In this document: piece by piece, positions 1-9,766 of the stretch
Layout of the letters: every line of letters starts with the position of its first letter
How positions within the stretch are numbered: the stretch's first letter is position 1
NCBI GenBank assembly: GCA_016861185.1
Contig: BOKW01000003.1
Location: forward strand, 496,001 to 560,000
DNA: 64,000 nucleotides
Direction of reading: 5' to 3'
Source of the DNA: Betaproteobacteria bacterium
GTDB taxonomy: Bacteria; Pseudomonadota; Gammaproteobacteria; Burkholderiales; Burkholderiaceae_F
Position numbers and translations under genes: made by a program
The notes under the pieces: generated by a model
Database searches by the model: none
The model's input: only the letters and a program-made list of their open reading frames with translations
Told to the model about the DNA's origin: nothing

Positions 1-1
1 G

Positions 2-67
2 ACCGAACTGGCGGCGATCGCCGCGTTCACCGCCGGCATCGTGCTGGCGGTGCGGGCGTTTCGGTGA
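2..67 (+). CDS. C-terminal end of an unidentified membrane protein (partial)
   Basis: Only the last 21 codons are inside the window, ending at TGA 65-67. They encode a hydrophobic helix followed by a short basic tail ending RAFR, which is how the last transmembrane segment of many inner-membrane permeases ends, for example ABC-2 type permeases. The open frame and the stop are seen directly; the membrane-protein reading is an inference from composition. The family cannot be named from so little sequence. Confidence 0.45.
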   Translation, partial: TELAAIAAFTAGIVLAVRAFR

Positions 68-99
68 GTTCGGCAGCCCTACTTTGAGACGGGAACGGA

Positions 100-443
100 G
101 GGGGAGATCCGCTTTCACACGCACCGCAGGTGCGTGTGTCTCCCTCCCCCTTTCGTAAAGGGGGACCGAGCGGGCACCGCCGAACTGCGCACCGCGGGTG
201 CGCCCGCCTTCTTCCCCCTTTGAAAAAGGGGGACCGAGGGGGATTTCCAAGGCGTCGATGCCGCGACGATGCTGCTTGCGGCGTCACCGTGCCAGCGTTG
301 GAGGAATCCCCCCTGCCCCCCTTTACGAAAGGGGGGCGGAGGCGATCTTCAGGGCGCCAGTGCCGCGACGATGCTGCTTGCGGTGTCGGCGCGCCGGCGT
401 CCGAGGAATGCGCCCTGCCCGCCTCTTCCAAAACAGGGGGAAG
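100..443. repeat. Cluster of palindromic repeats (CCCCCTTT...AAAGGGGG family)
   Basis: This gene-free stretch is filled with repeats. A 10-bp perfect inverted repeat (116-125 with 129-138) is followed at 141-170 by a CCCCCTTTCGTAAAGGGGG palindrome. A second palindrome at about 210-247 and an inverted partner at about 300-336 face each other. A further degraded copy ends at about 440. The sequence TGCCGCGACGATGCTGC occurs at 259 and again at 361, giving an imperfect tandem unit of about 102 bp. The same palindrome recurs at 12566-12736 and 26131-26206. No credible gene was seen; frames through the block translate to the low-complexity peptides typical of such repeats. Confidence 0.8.
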
Positions 444-1304
444 TCACCGCACGGCGTCGCGCATCGCCGCCAGCACTTGCGACTGCACGTCGGGGCGCAT
501 GACGCTCTCCATGTGCTGCGCCCGCTCGACCGCGATCAGTCGCTTCGGCTCCTGCGCGGCGGCCAAGAGCTGCTCGCTGTGCTTGAACGGAATCACCCGA
601 TCCGCGCGGCCGTGGACGAAGATCAGCGGCACGTCGATGCGCGCGAGCGCGGTGACCGGATCCTTGTCGGCGCCGGGCAGCAGCGGCAGCGCAAGCGGCA
701 GGAAGGGCGCGAGCACGATCGACTGCAGCGCGGCGTCGCGTGCGATGCCGCGATAGCTCGCGAACGCCGAGTCGATGACCGCGAGCCGTACGCCGGCCGC
801 GTCTTCGGCGAGCAGCCGCAACGCGGTCGCGCCGCCCAGGCTCTGGCCGAAGACGATCAGCTTGGTCGCATCGACGTCGCGCCGCGAACGCAGATGCGCC
901 AGCGCCGCGCGCGCGTCCGCGAGCACGCCGTCGAGCGTCGGCCTGCCCTCGGATCGGCCGAAACCGCGGTAGTCGAGCATCAGCACGTTGAAGCCGGCGC
1001 GCGGCAGCCACGCCGCGAGTGGCAGATGGTTGCTGACGTTGGCCGCGTTGCCGTGCAGGTGCAGGACGGTGCCCGCTGCTGCGCCCTGCGCCGGCAGCCA
1101 CCAGGCGTGCAGCTTGACGCCGTCGGCCGTCGCGAGTGCCACGTCCTCGTACGCGAGCCCGTAGTCGGCCGGCCGCGTGTATTGCACGCGGTCCGGGTAG
1201 AAGAACATGCCTTCGATCATGTTGCAGCCGGCGAGGACCGATGCGGCGAGGGCGACAAGGCAGGCGCGGATCGGCGCCGATTCGACCATTGCGGGTCCGG
1301 TCAT
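444..1304 (-). CDS. Lipoprotein alpha/beta hydrolase
   Basis: A 286-residue alpha/beta hydrolase predicted to be membrane-anchored as a lipoprotein. The N-terminus carries a hydrophobic stretch and a lipobox LAGC with Cys27. The fold signatures are in order: HLHGNAAN oxyanion region (82-89), DYRGFGRS (111-118), nucleophile elbow GQSLGG with Ser155, acid Asp235 in HGRAD, and His264 in AQHME, so the catalytic triad is complete. It resembles the YfhR/BEM46-like hydrolases; the substrate is unknown. ATG at 1304 is preceded by GGAGG with seven bases between. The gene ends beside the repeat cluster and lies downstream of a small terminated unit on the same strand. Confidence 0.9.
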   Translation of the reverse strand: MTGPAMVESAPIRACLVALAASVLAGCNMIEGMFFYPDRVQYTRPADYGLAYEDVALATADGVKLHAWWLPAQGAAAGTVLHLHGNAANVSNHLPLAAWLPRAGFNVLMLDYRGFGRSEGRPTLDGVLADARAALAHLRSRRDVDATKLIVFGQSLGGATALRLLAEDAAGVRLAVIDSAFASYRGIARDAALQSIVLAPFLPLALPLLPGADKDPVTALARIDVPLIFVHGRADRVIPFKHSEQLLAAAQEPKRLIAVERAQHMESVMRPDVQSQVLAAMRDAVR

Positions 1305-1324
1305 CGTCGTGCCTCCGCACCCGA

Positions 1325-1359
1325 AGAAAAGAAAAGCCCACCGCGTTGCCGCGGTGGGC
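1325..1359 (-). terminator. Intrinsic terminator of the small Lys-rich peptide gene
   Basis: A perfect 10-bp stem (1336-1345 with 1350-1359, 4-nt loop) is followed on the minus strand by TTTTCTTTTCTT. It lies about 30 bp downstream of the 15-codon gene at 1391-1438 and before the hydrolase gene, so it separates the two. Confidence 0.8.
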
Positions 1360-1390
1360 CGTCTGCCAGCAAGACCCCTAGTCTGGTCGA

Positions 1391-1438
1391 CTAGCGCTTC
1401 GGGGCCTTCTTGGCAGGCTTCTTCGCTGTCTTCTTCAT
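1391..1438 (-). CDS. 15-residue Lys/Ala/Pro-rich small protein
   Basis: ATG at 1438 opens 15 codons ending in TAG. The peptide MKKTAKKPAKKAPKR has seven lysines and one arginine and resembles the basic (K-K-x-A) tails of histone H1-like and AlgP-like nucleoid proteins. Three independent signals say it is a real transcription unit: GAGG seven bases before the ATG, a TTGACA promoter about 45-70 bp upstream, and a strong intrinsic terminator just downstream. A nucleic-acid or polyanion binding role is inferred from charge only. The alternative is a small RNA in which the open frame is incidental. Confidence 0.6.
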   Translation of the reverse strand: MKKTAKKPAKKAPKR

Positions 1439-1480
1439 AGCGTTACCTCGCATGAAGCGCCGCCACACGACGGCACGCGA

Positions 1481-1509
1481 AGTCTCAGCGGAGCGCTGCG
1501 CGCTGTCAA
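1481..1509 (-). promoter_or_regulatory. Sigma-70-type promoter of the small Lys-rich peptide gene
   Basis: On the minus strand a perfect TTGACA (plus 1504-1509) is followed after exactly 17 bp by GAGACT (plus 1481-1486), which keeps the -10 bases A2 and T6. Transcription would start near 1474, giving a leader of roughly 35 nt before the ATG at 1438. Confidence 0.55.
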
Positions 1510-1584
1510 GACTTTCGTGGTCGGCGATGTCGTCGATCCGCGGGCGGCGTCCGCGTCGAACGCGAGCCGCGGACCGACTTCACG

Positions 1585-4491
<2,907 letters not shown>

Positions 4492-4512
4492 TTCATTCGA
4501 TCCGTGTTCGTC

Positions 4513-4563
4513 GCCCCGGCGCGCGCCGGGGTTCAATGAGATCCCCGCTTGCGCGGGGATGAC
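4513..4563. repeat. Double hairpin repeat between gcvH and gcvP
   Basis: Two adjacent palindromes fill most of the intergenic space: CCCCGGCGCGCGCCGGGG (4514-4531) and ATCCCCGCTTGCGCGGGGAT (about 4541-4560). The second has the form of a common REP element. On the gcvTHP transcript these would fold just before gcvP translation starts and could stabilise the upstream mRNA; that effect is inferred. Confidence 0.7.
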
Positions 4564-4584
4564 CCTGCGCGCAAGCGCGCAAGG

Positions 4585-4971
4585 TCACTTGTTCGCCGCG
4601 ATCGCCGCCTCGTAGCCGGCGGCGTCGAGCAGCGCGCCGAGGTCGCCGGCATTGACGGGCTTCAGCCGGAACATCCACGCGCCGAACGCGTCGGCATTGA
4701 TCGACTCGGGTTTGTCCTTCAGCGACTCGTTGATCGCCACGACTTCGCCGGCGATCGGCGCGTAAACGTCGGACGCCGCCTTGACCGACTCGACCACCGC
4801 GCAGGCCTCGCCGCCCTTCAACTGGCGGCCGACTTCGGGCAGTTCGACGTAGACCATATCGCCGAGCGCGTCCTGCGCGAACTCGGTGATCCCGATCGTC
4901 ACCGTGCCGTCGGACTCCTGCCGCACCCACTCGTGGCTGCTCGTGTATTTCAGGTTGGTTGGGACTTTCAC
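4585..4971 (-). CDS. gcvH: Glycine cleavage system H protein
   Basis: A 128-residue lipoyl carrier protein that shuttles the aminomethyl intermediate between GcvP and GcvT. The lipoylation lysine is Lys64 in the expected ESVKAASD context, and the SSHEW motif near the N-terminus is typical. The start is GTG at 4971 with AGGAG six bases upstream. Length and motifs are those of a complete GcvH. It is the middle gene of the operon. Confidence 0.97.
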   Translation of the reverse strand: MKVPTNLKYTSSHEWVRQESDGTVTIGITEFAQDALGDMVYVELPEVGRQLKGGEACAVVESVKAASDVYAPIAGEVVAINESLKDKPESINADAFGAWMFRLKPVNAGDLGALLDAAGYEAAIAANK

Positions 4972-5029
4972 GCTGCTCTCCTGTTGGGTGTTCGTTCTTG
5001 CCGAATCCTGCGTCCTGAATCCTGACCCC

Positions 5030-6130
5030 TCAAACCAGCGCCTTCCCGTTCCGCACGAACGGATACTTCGTCACCAGCGCGTTGGCGGGCTTGCCGCGCA
5101 GATCGACCTGCACCGTGTCGCCGACCTTCACGCCCGCCGGCACGCGCGCGAGCGCGATCGAGCATTCGAGCGTCGGCGAATACGTGCCGCTCGTGGTCTC
5201 GCCTTCGCCGTGCGCCGTGGCCACTTTCTGATGCCAGCGCAGCACGCCCTTGTCGAGCAGCTTCAGCCCGACGAACTGGCGCAGGTTGCCTGCGGCGAGC
5301 TGCTTCTCCAGCGCGGCGCGGCCGATGAAGTCGCGCGACTCCTTGAAGTCCACGGTCCATGCGAGCCCCGTTTCGAGCGGCGTGACCGTCTCGTGCATGT
5401 CCTGCCCGTACAGCGCCATGCCGGCTTCGAGCCGCAGCGTGTCGCGCGCGCCGAGCCCGCATTGCGCGACACCTTCCGCGACGAGCCGCTCCCAGAGGTC
5501 GGGCGCTTCGTCGGCCGGCAGCACGACCTCGCAGCCGTCCTCACCGGTGTAACCGGTGCGGGCGATGAAGAACTCGTCGACCACCGCCGCGCCGAACGGC
5601 TTCAGTCGGTCGATCGCGGCGGCCGCGTCGCCGTCGAGCCCTTCGATCACCTCGCGCAGCAGCGCGCGCGCCTGCGGGCCCTGCACCGCGACCATCGCCA
5701 GCTCGCGCCGCGGCAGGATCGCGACCGGAATCCGGCGGTCGTGCGCGACCTTGTGCATCCACGCGATGTCCTTCTCCGCGGTCGTCGCGTTGACGACCAC
5801 GCGGTAGTGGTCGGTGTGGATCCAGTAGACGATCAGATCGTCGATCACGCCGCCCGCCTCGTTGAGCATGCACGAGTACAGCGCCTTGCCGGGGGTGAGC
5901 TTGAGCACGTCGTTGGCGAGCAGCACGCGCAGGAAGTCGCGGCTGCCCGCGCCGTCGAGGTCGACGACGCGCATGTGCGAGACGTCGAACATGCCCGCCT
6001 TGCGGCGCACCGCGTGGTGCTCCTCGATCTGCGAGCCGTAGTGCAGCGGCATCTCCCAGCCGCCGAAGTCGACCATCTTGGCGCCGGCGGCGAGGTGCGT
6101 TGCGTATAGCGGCGTGCGTTTCAGGCTCAT
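5030..6130 (-). CDS. gcvT: Aminomethyltransferase, T protein of the glycine cleavage system
   Basis: A 366-residue folate-dependent enzyme that releases ammonia from the aminomethyl-H protein and forms 5,10-methylene-THF. It opens with [37 protein letters not shown] sequence, and has [13 protein letters not shown] in the middle, both hallmarks of GcvT rather than the paralogous YgfZ. ATG at 6130 is used because the leader upstream is a riboswitch and cannot be coding. It is the first gene of the operon and is controlled by the glycine riboswitch at 6190-6383. Confidence 0.97.
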   Translation of the reverse strand: MSLKRTPLYATHLAAGAKMVDFGGWEMPLHYGSQIEEHHAVRRKAGMFDVSHMRVVDLDGAGSRDFLRVLLANDVLKLTPGKALYSCMLNEAGGVIDDLIVYWIHTDHYRVVVNATTAEKDIAWMHKVAHDRRIPVAILPRRELAMVAVQGPQARALLREVIEGLDGDAAAAIDRLKPFGAAVVDEFFIARTGYTGEDGCEVVLPADEAPDLWERLVAEGVAQCGLGARDTLRLEAGMALYGQDMHETVTPLETGLAWTVDFKESRDFIGRAALEKQLAAGNLRQFVGLKLLDKGVLRWHQKVATAHGEGETTSGTYSPTLECSIALARVPAGVKVGDTVQVDLRGKPANALVTKYPFVRNGKALV

Positions 6131-6144
6131 CGGGCACTCGTCAG

Positions 6145-6191
6145 CGAAAAAGAGAAAGGGGCGCGGACCGACTCGCGTCGGCTCGCACCCC
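6145..6191 (-). terminator. Terminator-like expression platform of the glycine riboswitch
   Basis: Minus-strand GGGGTGCGAGCCGAC pairs imperfectly with GTCGGTCCGCGCCCC across a GCGA loop and is followed by TTTCTCTTTTT. It lies between the second aptamer and the gcvT start. Glycine binding would be expected to weaken this hairpin and allow read-through; that mechanism is inferred from other gcvT riboswitches. Confidence 0.7.
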
Positions 6192-6383
6192 TCTGTCCTT
6201 TTGCCTGAGAGTTTGAGGCGGTAGCCCGCCTGCTGCCCCTTCGGCGCCGGCATCACGTCGCGTGCGCCGGTCTCTCCAGAGTCGCTCGCGCGCCGCGGTT
6301 CCTTGAACCTGAGCGATTACGGGTGGATTGCGCCTTCGGCGGCGCCGGCCGCCTGAAGGACCGGCCGGCACGCTCTCCCGCGT
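6190..6383 (-). ncRNA. Tandem glycine riboswitch (gcvT leader)
   Basis: Two aptamer modules read on the minus strand. The upstream one (about 6383-6294) has CGGGAGAGCG, then GCCGAAGG, then CGCTCAGGTTCAAGGA. The downstream one (about 6285-6190) has CTCTGGAGAGACCG, CGCCGAAGGGGCA and the diagnostic AACTCTCAGGCAAAAGGACAG. The pair is separated by a short linker, as in the classic cooperative or dimeric class. It is followed by a terminator-like stem and then gcvT. Expected effect: glycine switches on its own degradation. Confidence 0.93.
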
Positions 6384-6515
6384 CGCGCTGTGAGCGAGGG
6401 CGAAGGATACCCCAGCCTCGGGCGGTCCTAGGCTCCGTCCGCCTCGACTCGGCAATGCACGTAGCGGCCCTGCTATGGTGCCGACCGCATCCGATATGAA
6501 GCCGCAGCGGCCCGG

Positions 6516-6779
6516 TTGAAGCCCTTGGCGATCATGAAGAAGCGCGCCGAGGTTGTCGTGAGAAGGACGGGTGTGACGCCGGACGCGTTCACGCGGCAGG
6601 CGATCGAAACCGAACTGACGCTGGCCGAACGATATGTTCGCTTTGTCACCGAGTCGCTCGCCGCGGACAGGGAAACGCAGCGGACCGGCGAGGCGCTAGC
6701 GCCGGCTGAAGCGCGCGAGTACATCGAAGCACTCGCTCCGGGTCGGGTCGCAACGCGGCCGCGGCCAGAGTTCGAGTAG
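6516..6779 (+). CDS. Orphan CopG/RHH-like antitoxin paralogue
   Basis: An 87-residue frame (TTG at 6516, or 81 residues from ATG 6534) closely similar to the antitoxin at 9476-9766: both share RTGxTPxAF, QAIETEL, AERYxRF and the tail AxRPRP. Ribbon-helix-helix antitoxins bind DNA and neutralise a cognate ParE/RelE toxin. No toxin follows; the next gene starts 74 bp later. An ATG at 6496 is out of frame with this reading, and the similarity to the paralogue extends upstream of M6534, so the N-terminus may have been damaged by a frameshift. It is either a solitary antitoxin or a remnant. Confidence 0.5.
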   Translation: MKPLAIMKKRAEVVVRRTGVTPDAFTRQAIETELTLAERYVRFVTESLAADRETQRTGEALAPAEAREYIEALAPGRVATRPRPEFE

Positions 6780-6853
6780 CCGCATTGCCCTCTGCCGGCT
6801 GCCACCGTATCCTGCGCGCGCCCGATCGTGGGCTCGCAAGGAGGAGAAAACCA

Positions 6854-8125
6854 ATGCGTCTGCTGTTGTCCGCCGCCTTACTCGCCACCGCAACCTTCGC
6901 GCCGCCTGCGCCGGCGCAACTGCCGACGTCGTCGCCCGAATCGCAGGGCATGGCGAGCGACCGTCTGGCGCGCATTGCCCCGGTGATGAAGCAGGAGATC
7001 GACAAGGGCACGATGCCTGGCGCGGTCACGCTGATCGCGCGCAACGGCCGCATCGTGCACTTCGAGGCGCACGGCTTCCTCGACAACGGCAAGACGCGGC
7101 CGATGACGAAGGACGCCGTGTTCCGCGCCTTCTCGATGACCAAGCCGTTCGTCTCGGTGGCGGCGATGATGATGGTCGAGCAGGGCAAGTTCCAGTTGCG
7201 CGATCCGGTGACCAACTTTCTGCCGGAGCTGAAGGATCTGAAAGTTATCGTCGAGAAACGCGACGCCGCCGGCAACGTGACGCGCGACACGGAGCCGGCC
7301 GCGCGGCCGATCACGGTCCAGGACCTGCTGCGTCACACCTCGGGCTTCACCTACGCCGGCAGCTCGCCGTATCCGGAGATCCGCGACGCGTACAACAAGC
7401 TCGACATCGAAGGTCGCGAATCCGACATCTCGCCGGACGAGTTCATGAAGCGGTTGGCGACCGTGCCGCTTGCATACCAGCCCGGCACGCGCTGGGAGTA
7501 CGGCATCTCGACCGACGTGCTCGGCGTGCTGCTGGAACGCGCCGCCGGCAAGCCGCTGCACGTGCTGCTCGACGAGATGATCTTCAAGCCGCTGAAGATG
7601 AAGGACACGAGCTTCCAGGTCACGCCCGAGCAGATGCCGCGCCTAGCCGACGCATACGACGCCGATCCGCAGAAAGTCTCGCTTTGGAAGTGGGTGCGCG
7701 TCGAAGCCGATCCTGCGAAGCGCTATCGACTCGGCGGTGCCGGCACGGTGACGACCGCGGCCGACTACTTGCGCTTCGCGCAGATGGTGCTCAACGGCGG
7801 CGAGTTGGACGGCGTGCGGCTGCTGTCGAAAAAGACGGTCGAATACATGCTGTCCGATCACATCCCGGGGCTCGCGGGTACGCCGGCACCGACGACGGGA
7901 CCCGGCTACGGTTTCGGCCTCGGCTTCGGGATCCGGCGGCAAGACGGCTTCGCGATCGCACCGGGATCGACCGGCGACGCGATGTGGGCCGGCGCCGGCG
8001 GCACGAGTTTCACGATCGACCCGAAAGAGAAGATCGTCGGCGTCTTCATGGCCGCTGCGCCCACACCGCGGCTGCACACGCGCAACCTGTTCAAGAACCT
8101 GATTTACGGGGCGGTCGTGAAGTGA
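6854..8125 (+). CDS. Secreted serine hydrolase (beta-lactamase/esterase family)
   Basis: A 423-residue protein of the beta-lactamase-like serine hydrolase family (PF00144), with a signal peptide over about residues 1-21 ending in an Ala-Pro-rich site. The nucleophile motif is Ser94-Met-Thr-Lys97 (SxxK), a tyrosine block is Tyr216 in WEYGIS, and AGAGGTS near the C-terminus stands for the KTG/HxG motif. These proteins include esterases, D-aminopeptidases and transpeptidase-like enzymes, so the substrate is open. ATG at 6854 is strongly supported by AAGGAGGAG seven bases before it. A second member of this family is at 46497-47861. Confidence 0.9.
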   Translation: MRLLLSAALLATATFAPPAPAQLPTSSPESQGMASDRLARIAPVMKQEIDKGTMPGAVTLIARNGRIVHFEAHGFLDNGKTRPMTKDAVFRAFSMTKPFVSVAAMMMVEQGKFQLRDPVTNFLPELKDLKVIVEKRDAAGNVTRDTEPAARPITVQDLLRHTSGFTYAGSSPYPEIRDAYNKLDIEGRESDISPDEFMKRLATVPLAYQPGTRWEYGISTDVLGVLLERAAGKPLHVLLDEMIFKPLKMKDTSFQVTPEQMPRLADAYDADPQKVSLWKWVRVEADPAKRYRLGGAGTVTTAADYLRFAQMVLNGGELDGVRLLSKKTVEYMLSDHIPGLAGTPAPTTGPGYGFGLGFGIRRQDGFAIAPGSTGDAMWAGAGGTSFTIDPKEKIVGVFMAAAPTPRLHTRNLFKNLIYGAVVK

Positions 8126-8404
8126 ACTGTGAAGGTGGCCGGCTGAGCCGCTGTTCGGGCAGCCGGAGGCCGGTCACCTCGGACTGCGAAGATGCCGTGG
8201 CCGCGTAGCGTGGGCAACGCTGCGGCTGCAATGAGCCGACTTCGTCGCGTGGCGCTATCGAGGATTGCGGCGTGGCGGGACAGCGACCTGTGTCCTGGTT
8301 GGGTAAATCCCCGACAGTCGGGTCTTCCGGTACGGTGCAGTTTGGGTCGTTGCTTCGGCCGTCGTCTCCTCCGGTGGTGTCGCTTCGCTTTCAGGCGTAG
8401 CGAA

Positions 8405-8539
8405 GTCCGGGTTCGGCAACTGATCGAGGCCGAGCGCCGCACGCAGATCCTGCGCCGGATCGCGGAAGTCGAAGCCGGAAGCGCGAAGCTCGTGCCGGCC
8501 GATGAAGTCTTCGCCGAGGTTCGCCAGCTACTCAGGTGA
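8405..8539 (+). pseudogene. Remnant of an addiction-module antitoxin
   Basis: The 3' end of an open frame reads RRTQILRRIAEVEAG...LVPADEVFAEVRQLL, matching the C-terminal half of the short PF09720/TIGR02574-type addiction module antitoxins. The expected N-terminal half is not recognisable upstream, so the gene looks truncated or scrambled. Its TGA (8537-8539) overlaps the GTG of the toxin remnant, the usual arrangement of a toxin-antitoxin operon. Family assignment is by recalled motif. Confidence 0.5.
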
Positions 8540-8836
8540 AACGGGTTCGGTTTCACGACGCTGCGCGCGCAGGGCCTGTCGCCGAGACACAGTATTACGC
8601 AGTCATCATCCCGCGACTTGCGGAGCGACTCGTCAACGAGGTTGAGCAGGCGGAGCCGCTTGCTGCGCGGTTGCCCGAAGGGGAGTCGCCCTAAGTTCGG
8701 GACGCTGCGCGTGTTTCTCTGACGGTTCCCGTTCTCGCGCGTATCTCTGGACGGGCCGACCGAGGTGCACGTCCTCGCGCTCGCACCGTTCAGCAGGAAG
8801 CCCGGATACTGGCGAGCGCGGGCGCGCGATGCGTAG
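8536..8836 (+). pseudogene. Decayed RelE/ParE toxin gene
   Basis: GTG at 8536 starts VKRVRFHDAAR, then QYYAVIIPRLAERLVNEVEQ, the N-terminal half of a ParE/RelE-family toxin. The frame hits TAA at 8692-8694. Reading past it gives VRDAARVSL, and after a one-base shift RFPFSRVSLDGPTEVH, then VLALAPFSRKPGYW and a stop at 8834-8836. That is the family's normal C-terminal half, including the R-F-P and R-x-P-G-Y-W signatures. One nonsense codon and one frameshift therefore separate it from a toxin of about 98 residues. It cannot make full-length toxin as it stands. Confidence 0.7.
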
Positions 8837-8972
8837 CATTCTTCGCAGGACCGATGACCGTCGATCTCGCGGGCCGTGCTCACCTTGAGCCAGGAGTCGG
8901 CGGAGCGGCGGCCGCGCACGAGCCACTTTTCGGACGGAAGATCGCTGTCGGCTGAAATCAAGTAGCCGCGAA

Positions 8973-9332
8973 ATGCTGACCGCCACCTGTCATTGCGGCG
9001 CCGTCCGCATCACCGTTCCGCGGCGGCCGCGCAGCCTGACCCTCTGCAACTGCTCGATCTGCCGGCGGCTCGGGGCGCTGTGGGCGTACTGCCCGGCGGA
9101 CAAGGTTCGCGTAGAAGCCGCGCCGGGCGCAACGCACGCGTACGCCTGGGGCGACCGCACGCTGCGGTTCGTCCGCTGCAAGTCGTGCGGGTGTGTGACG
9201 CACTGGGAGCCGCTGAAGCGGCGTCCAGGCAGCAAGATGGGCGTCAACGCGCGCAACTTCGAGCCGCATGAAGTCGCGGGCGCGCGCCTCCGACGGCTCG
9301 ACGGCGCGTCGTCGTGGAAGTACCTCGATTGA
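8973..9332 (+). CDS. GFA/CENP-V family zinc protein
   Basis: A 119-residue protein of the glutathione-dependent formaldehyde-activating enzyme-like fold (PF04828). Cysteines sit where the family binds zinc: Cys6 and Cys8 (CHCG), Cys25, Cys27 and Cys30 (CNCSIC), Cys68 and Cys71 (CKSCGC). The protein is complete in length. Most bacterial members are of unknown function and do not act on formaldehyde, so no reaction is assigned. It lies alone between toxin-antitoxin debris and the intact pair. Confidence 0.88.
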   Translation: MLTATCHCGAVRITVPRRPRSLTLCNCSICRRLGALWAYCPADKVRVEAAPGATHAYAWGDRTLRFVRCKSCGCVTHWEPLKRRPGSKMGVNARNFEPHEVAGARLRRLDGASSWKYLD

Positions 9333-9437
9333 AGCCGGCAACAGCAGTGCGGCTCATGGCACAAGTGCCGCCAGAAGCCTTGCTGCGGCACCGCTCCACG
9401 GACGGCACGCTCGGAGCGCCGATCGACTCGACCTCGG

Positions 9438-9465
9438 TAGTATCATCCGACTACCCAATTGTCGG
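9438..9465 (+). promoter_or_regulatory. Promoter/operator region of the toxin-antitoxin operon
   Basis: A -10-like TAGTAT (9438-9443) is followed at once by an inverted repeat CCGAC (9447-9451), nine bases, GTCGG (9461-9465). The antitoxin ATG is at 9476. RHH antitoxins usually repress their own operon by binding such a palindrome, so this is a likely autoregulatory site. No clear -35 element is visible. Confidence 0.4.
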
Positions 9466-9475
9466 GGCCGATTCC

Positions 9476-9766
9476 ATGAGCACCGTTGCCACCAGCCTCA
9501 AGCTTCCCGCGCGTGTGAAGAGGCGGATCGAAGCGGTCGCCAAGCGCACCGGCCTGACCCCCCATGCCTTCATGCTGCAGGCGATCGAAACCGAACTGGA
9601 GGCGGCCGAGCGCTATCGCCGATTCATCGACGACGCGCTTGCGGCCGAAAAGGAGATGGAGGCGAGCGGCAAGGGCATTGCGCTCGACGAGGCGCGCGCA
9701 TATTTCGAGGCGCTGGCGCGCGGTAGACCTGCTGCCCGTCCACGGCCCAAGCCGTGGCGCAAGTAG
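9476..9766 (+). CDS. CopG/RHH-type antitoxin
   Basis: A 96-residue antitoxin. The N-terminal third (SLKLPARVKRRIEAVAKRTG) has the strand plus basic helix layout of a ribbon-helix-helix DNA-binding domain. The rest is a charged helical segment (QAIETELEAAERYRRF) that would wrap the toxin. Its stop codon overlaps the toxin start by 13 nt. A palindrome 10 bp upstream of the ATG fits autoregulation. The close paralogue at 6516-6779 has lost its toxin partner. Confidence 0.8.
   Translation: MSTVATSLKLPARVKRRIEAVAKRTGLTPHAFMLQAIETELEAAERYRRFIDDALAAEKEMEASGKGIALDEARAYFEALARGRPAARPRPKPWRK

Noticed and set aside
100..443. CRISPR array
   Set aside because: Repeats are palindromic, unequal in spacing and alternate in orientation; there are no unique spacers of constant length and no cas genes.
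198..1394. Plus-strand open frame through the repeat block and opposite the hydrolase gene
   Set aside because: The hydrolase on the other strand has a full catalytic triad and lipobox; the plus-strand product is low-complexity and starts in repeats.
6421..6480. Defined promoter for the glycine riboswitch transcript
   Set aside because: TATCCT and TTGCCG hexamers are present on the minus strand but not at a workable spacing, so no promoter is called.
8104..8961. Minus-strand frame of about 285 codons over the decayed toxin-antitoxin region
   Set aside because: The plus strand holds clearly recognisable toxin and antitoxin fragments; the minus product has no domain and an unusual composition.
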